DNA of 64,000 nucleotides, taken from NCBI RefSeq assembly GCF_001428385.1, contig NZ_LMSK01000001.1, positions 1,341,399-1,405,398 of the forward strand, given 5' to 3'. The position numbers were made by a program, and so were the translations under genes. The notes under the pieces were generated by a model. That model was not told the DNA's origin. It worked only from the letters and a program-made list of their open reading frames with translations, and did no database searches. Within the stretch, counting starts at the first letter, position 1; every line of letters begins with the position of its first letter. This document shows, in pieces, positions 63,304 to 64,000 of the stretch. The DNA comes from Rhodanobacter sp. Soil772. Its GTDB lineage: Bacteria; Pseudomonadota; Gammaproteobacteria; Xanthomonadales; Rhodanobacteraceae.

Positions 63304-63617
63304 AACCGTGTCCTGTTGTCGAAAGAACGTAATGTGAAACGAAGCGGCTTCTCACCGCCTCGCACAACCCTTTGCAACCACATCGGGAGCCGTGAATATT
63401 CCCCGACCCCAATTCGAAAAGGCCAGGCGAGCACTATTCGGCTCGCCTGGACAGAATCTGCATCGCGCAACGAGACATTGTCGGCAGGCAGGACCTGCGA
63501 AATATTCCATTGCGATGGGCCATCCCGGCCCGCGAACTCGAAGCACGTCCTGCGCCTCATTTCGCGGTAGATCGGTCAAAGCCGAAGCTTTGATCGACAA
63601 GTGAGCTGCGAAGTATA
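63304..63617 (-). promoter_or_regulatory. S10 operon promoter and structured leader
   Basis: On the minus strand TATACT (complement of 63612-63617) is the best -10; no good -35. The predicted leader begins with an 11-bp stem TCGGTCAAAGC/GCTTTGATCGA (63572-63582 with 63587-63597, one G-U). Further down, a 10-bp perfect stem CCAGGCGAGC/GCTCGCCTGG (63423-63432 with 63441-63450) is followed on the minus strand by CCTTTTCG, an attenuator-like arrangement about 110 nt before rpsJ. The 442-bp gap 63304-63745 has no gene. Confidence 0.55.
63417..63450 (-). terminator. attenuator-like hairpin in the S10 leader
   Basis: 10-bp perfect stem with 8-nt loop followed by two C residues and four U residues in the RNA. 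Resembles the L4-responsive pause/terminator stem of the E. coli S10 leader in layout, not in sequence. Confidence 0.5.
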
Positions 63618-63710
63618 TCTGCTAATTTCCCTACAGGGAAGTGGTTCGGCGGCAAAACCACGAGCCGCCTCTCCGGCGTTATCCGACCATCAGGTCGAAT
63701 CAAGGCGGAA

Positions 63711-63740
63711 GTTATCCCGGCAGCTTGCTGCCGGGATAAC
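63711..63740 (-). terminator. hairpin downstream of tuf
   Basis: GTTATCCCGGCAG/CTGCCGGGATAAC, 13 bp with a 4-nt loop (63711-63723 with 63728-63740), begins 6 bp after the tuf stop. On the minus strand only TTCC follows, so termination may be partial. Confidence 0.7.
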
Positions 63741-63745
63741 GGTTC

Positions 63746-64000
<255 letters not shown>

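Noticed and set aside
63711..63740. Hairpin after tuf as part of the S10 leader
   Set aside because: It lies upstream of the likely S10 -10 box and immediately follows the tuf stop, so it belongs to the tuf 3' end.

Overview
The window (64 kb, high GC) looks like a gammaproteobacterial chromosome of the order Xanthomonadales, most likely family Rhodanobacteraceae (Rhodanobacter/Dyella-like). This is inferred from gene order (tsf-pyrH-frr-uppS-cdsA-dxr-rseP-bamA-lpxD-fabZ-lpxA-lpxB-rnhB then dnaE-accA, with no skp between bamA and lpxD), from -10 boxes of the TACAAT/TATAAT type, and from REP-like GC-rich palindromes. No sequence search was possible, so the genus is not established. Both window ends cut genes: tsf on the left and tuf on the right.

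Layout. 1-13.5 kb, plus strand: translation factors (tsf, frr), UMP kinase, undecaprenyl-PP synthase, CDP-DAG synthase, DXP reductoisomerase, the site-2 protease RseP, BamA and the Raetz-pathway block lpxD-fabZ-lpxA-lpxB with rnhB; this is the cell-envelope growth cluster. 13.5-14.4 kb: a duplicated short gene of unknown function. 14.4-23.6 kb: a TlpA-like thioredoxin, dnaE, an HNH protein, accA, a NYN-domain protein, tilS, xseB and ispA. 23.7-26.7 kb: a DUF4870 membrane protein, pmbA (tldE), a DUF1653 protein and darP (yjgA). 26.7-32.3 kb: an accessory stretch with palindrome-rich repeats, a membrane NERD-domain nuclease-like protein coupled to a 42-codon ORF, a DUF3883 nuclease-like protein, a ParE/RHH toxin-antitoxin pair and a secreted S53 (kumamolisin-like) peptidase. 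32.3-39.4 kb, minus strand: the conserved rng-yhdP-tldD operon. 39.5-43.5 kb: a DUF71 ATP-binding protein, a Mug-like glycosylase and two MacB-type permeases with visibly lower GC. 43.5-49.3 kb: a two-gene cytochrome c operon, a secreted amidase, class II DAHP synthase and dsbB. 49.4-64 kb, minus strand: the S10-spc-alpha ribosomal protein superoperon from rpsJ to rplQ, including secY and rpoA, preceded by tuf.

Most unusual items: (1) a REP-like palindrome inserted in frame in dnaE, adding about 28 residues to the replicative polymerase; (2) a tandemly duplicated short gene whose copies share a 43-nt start region, the second copy being frame-shifted after the start; (3) the NERD/DUF3883 pair beside a toxin-antitoxin module and shuffled repeats; (4) RNA hairpin structures in the bamA leader, the S10 leader (with a terminator-like stem) and several intercistronic gaps of the ribosomal operon; (5) a Mug homologue lacking the usual motif-1 asparagine.
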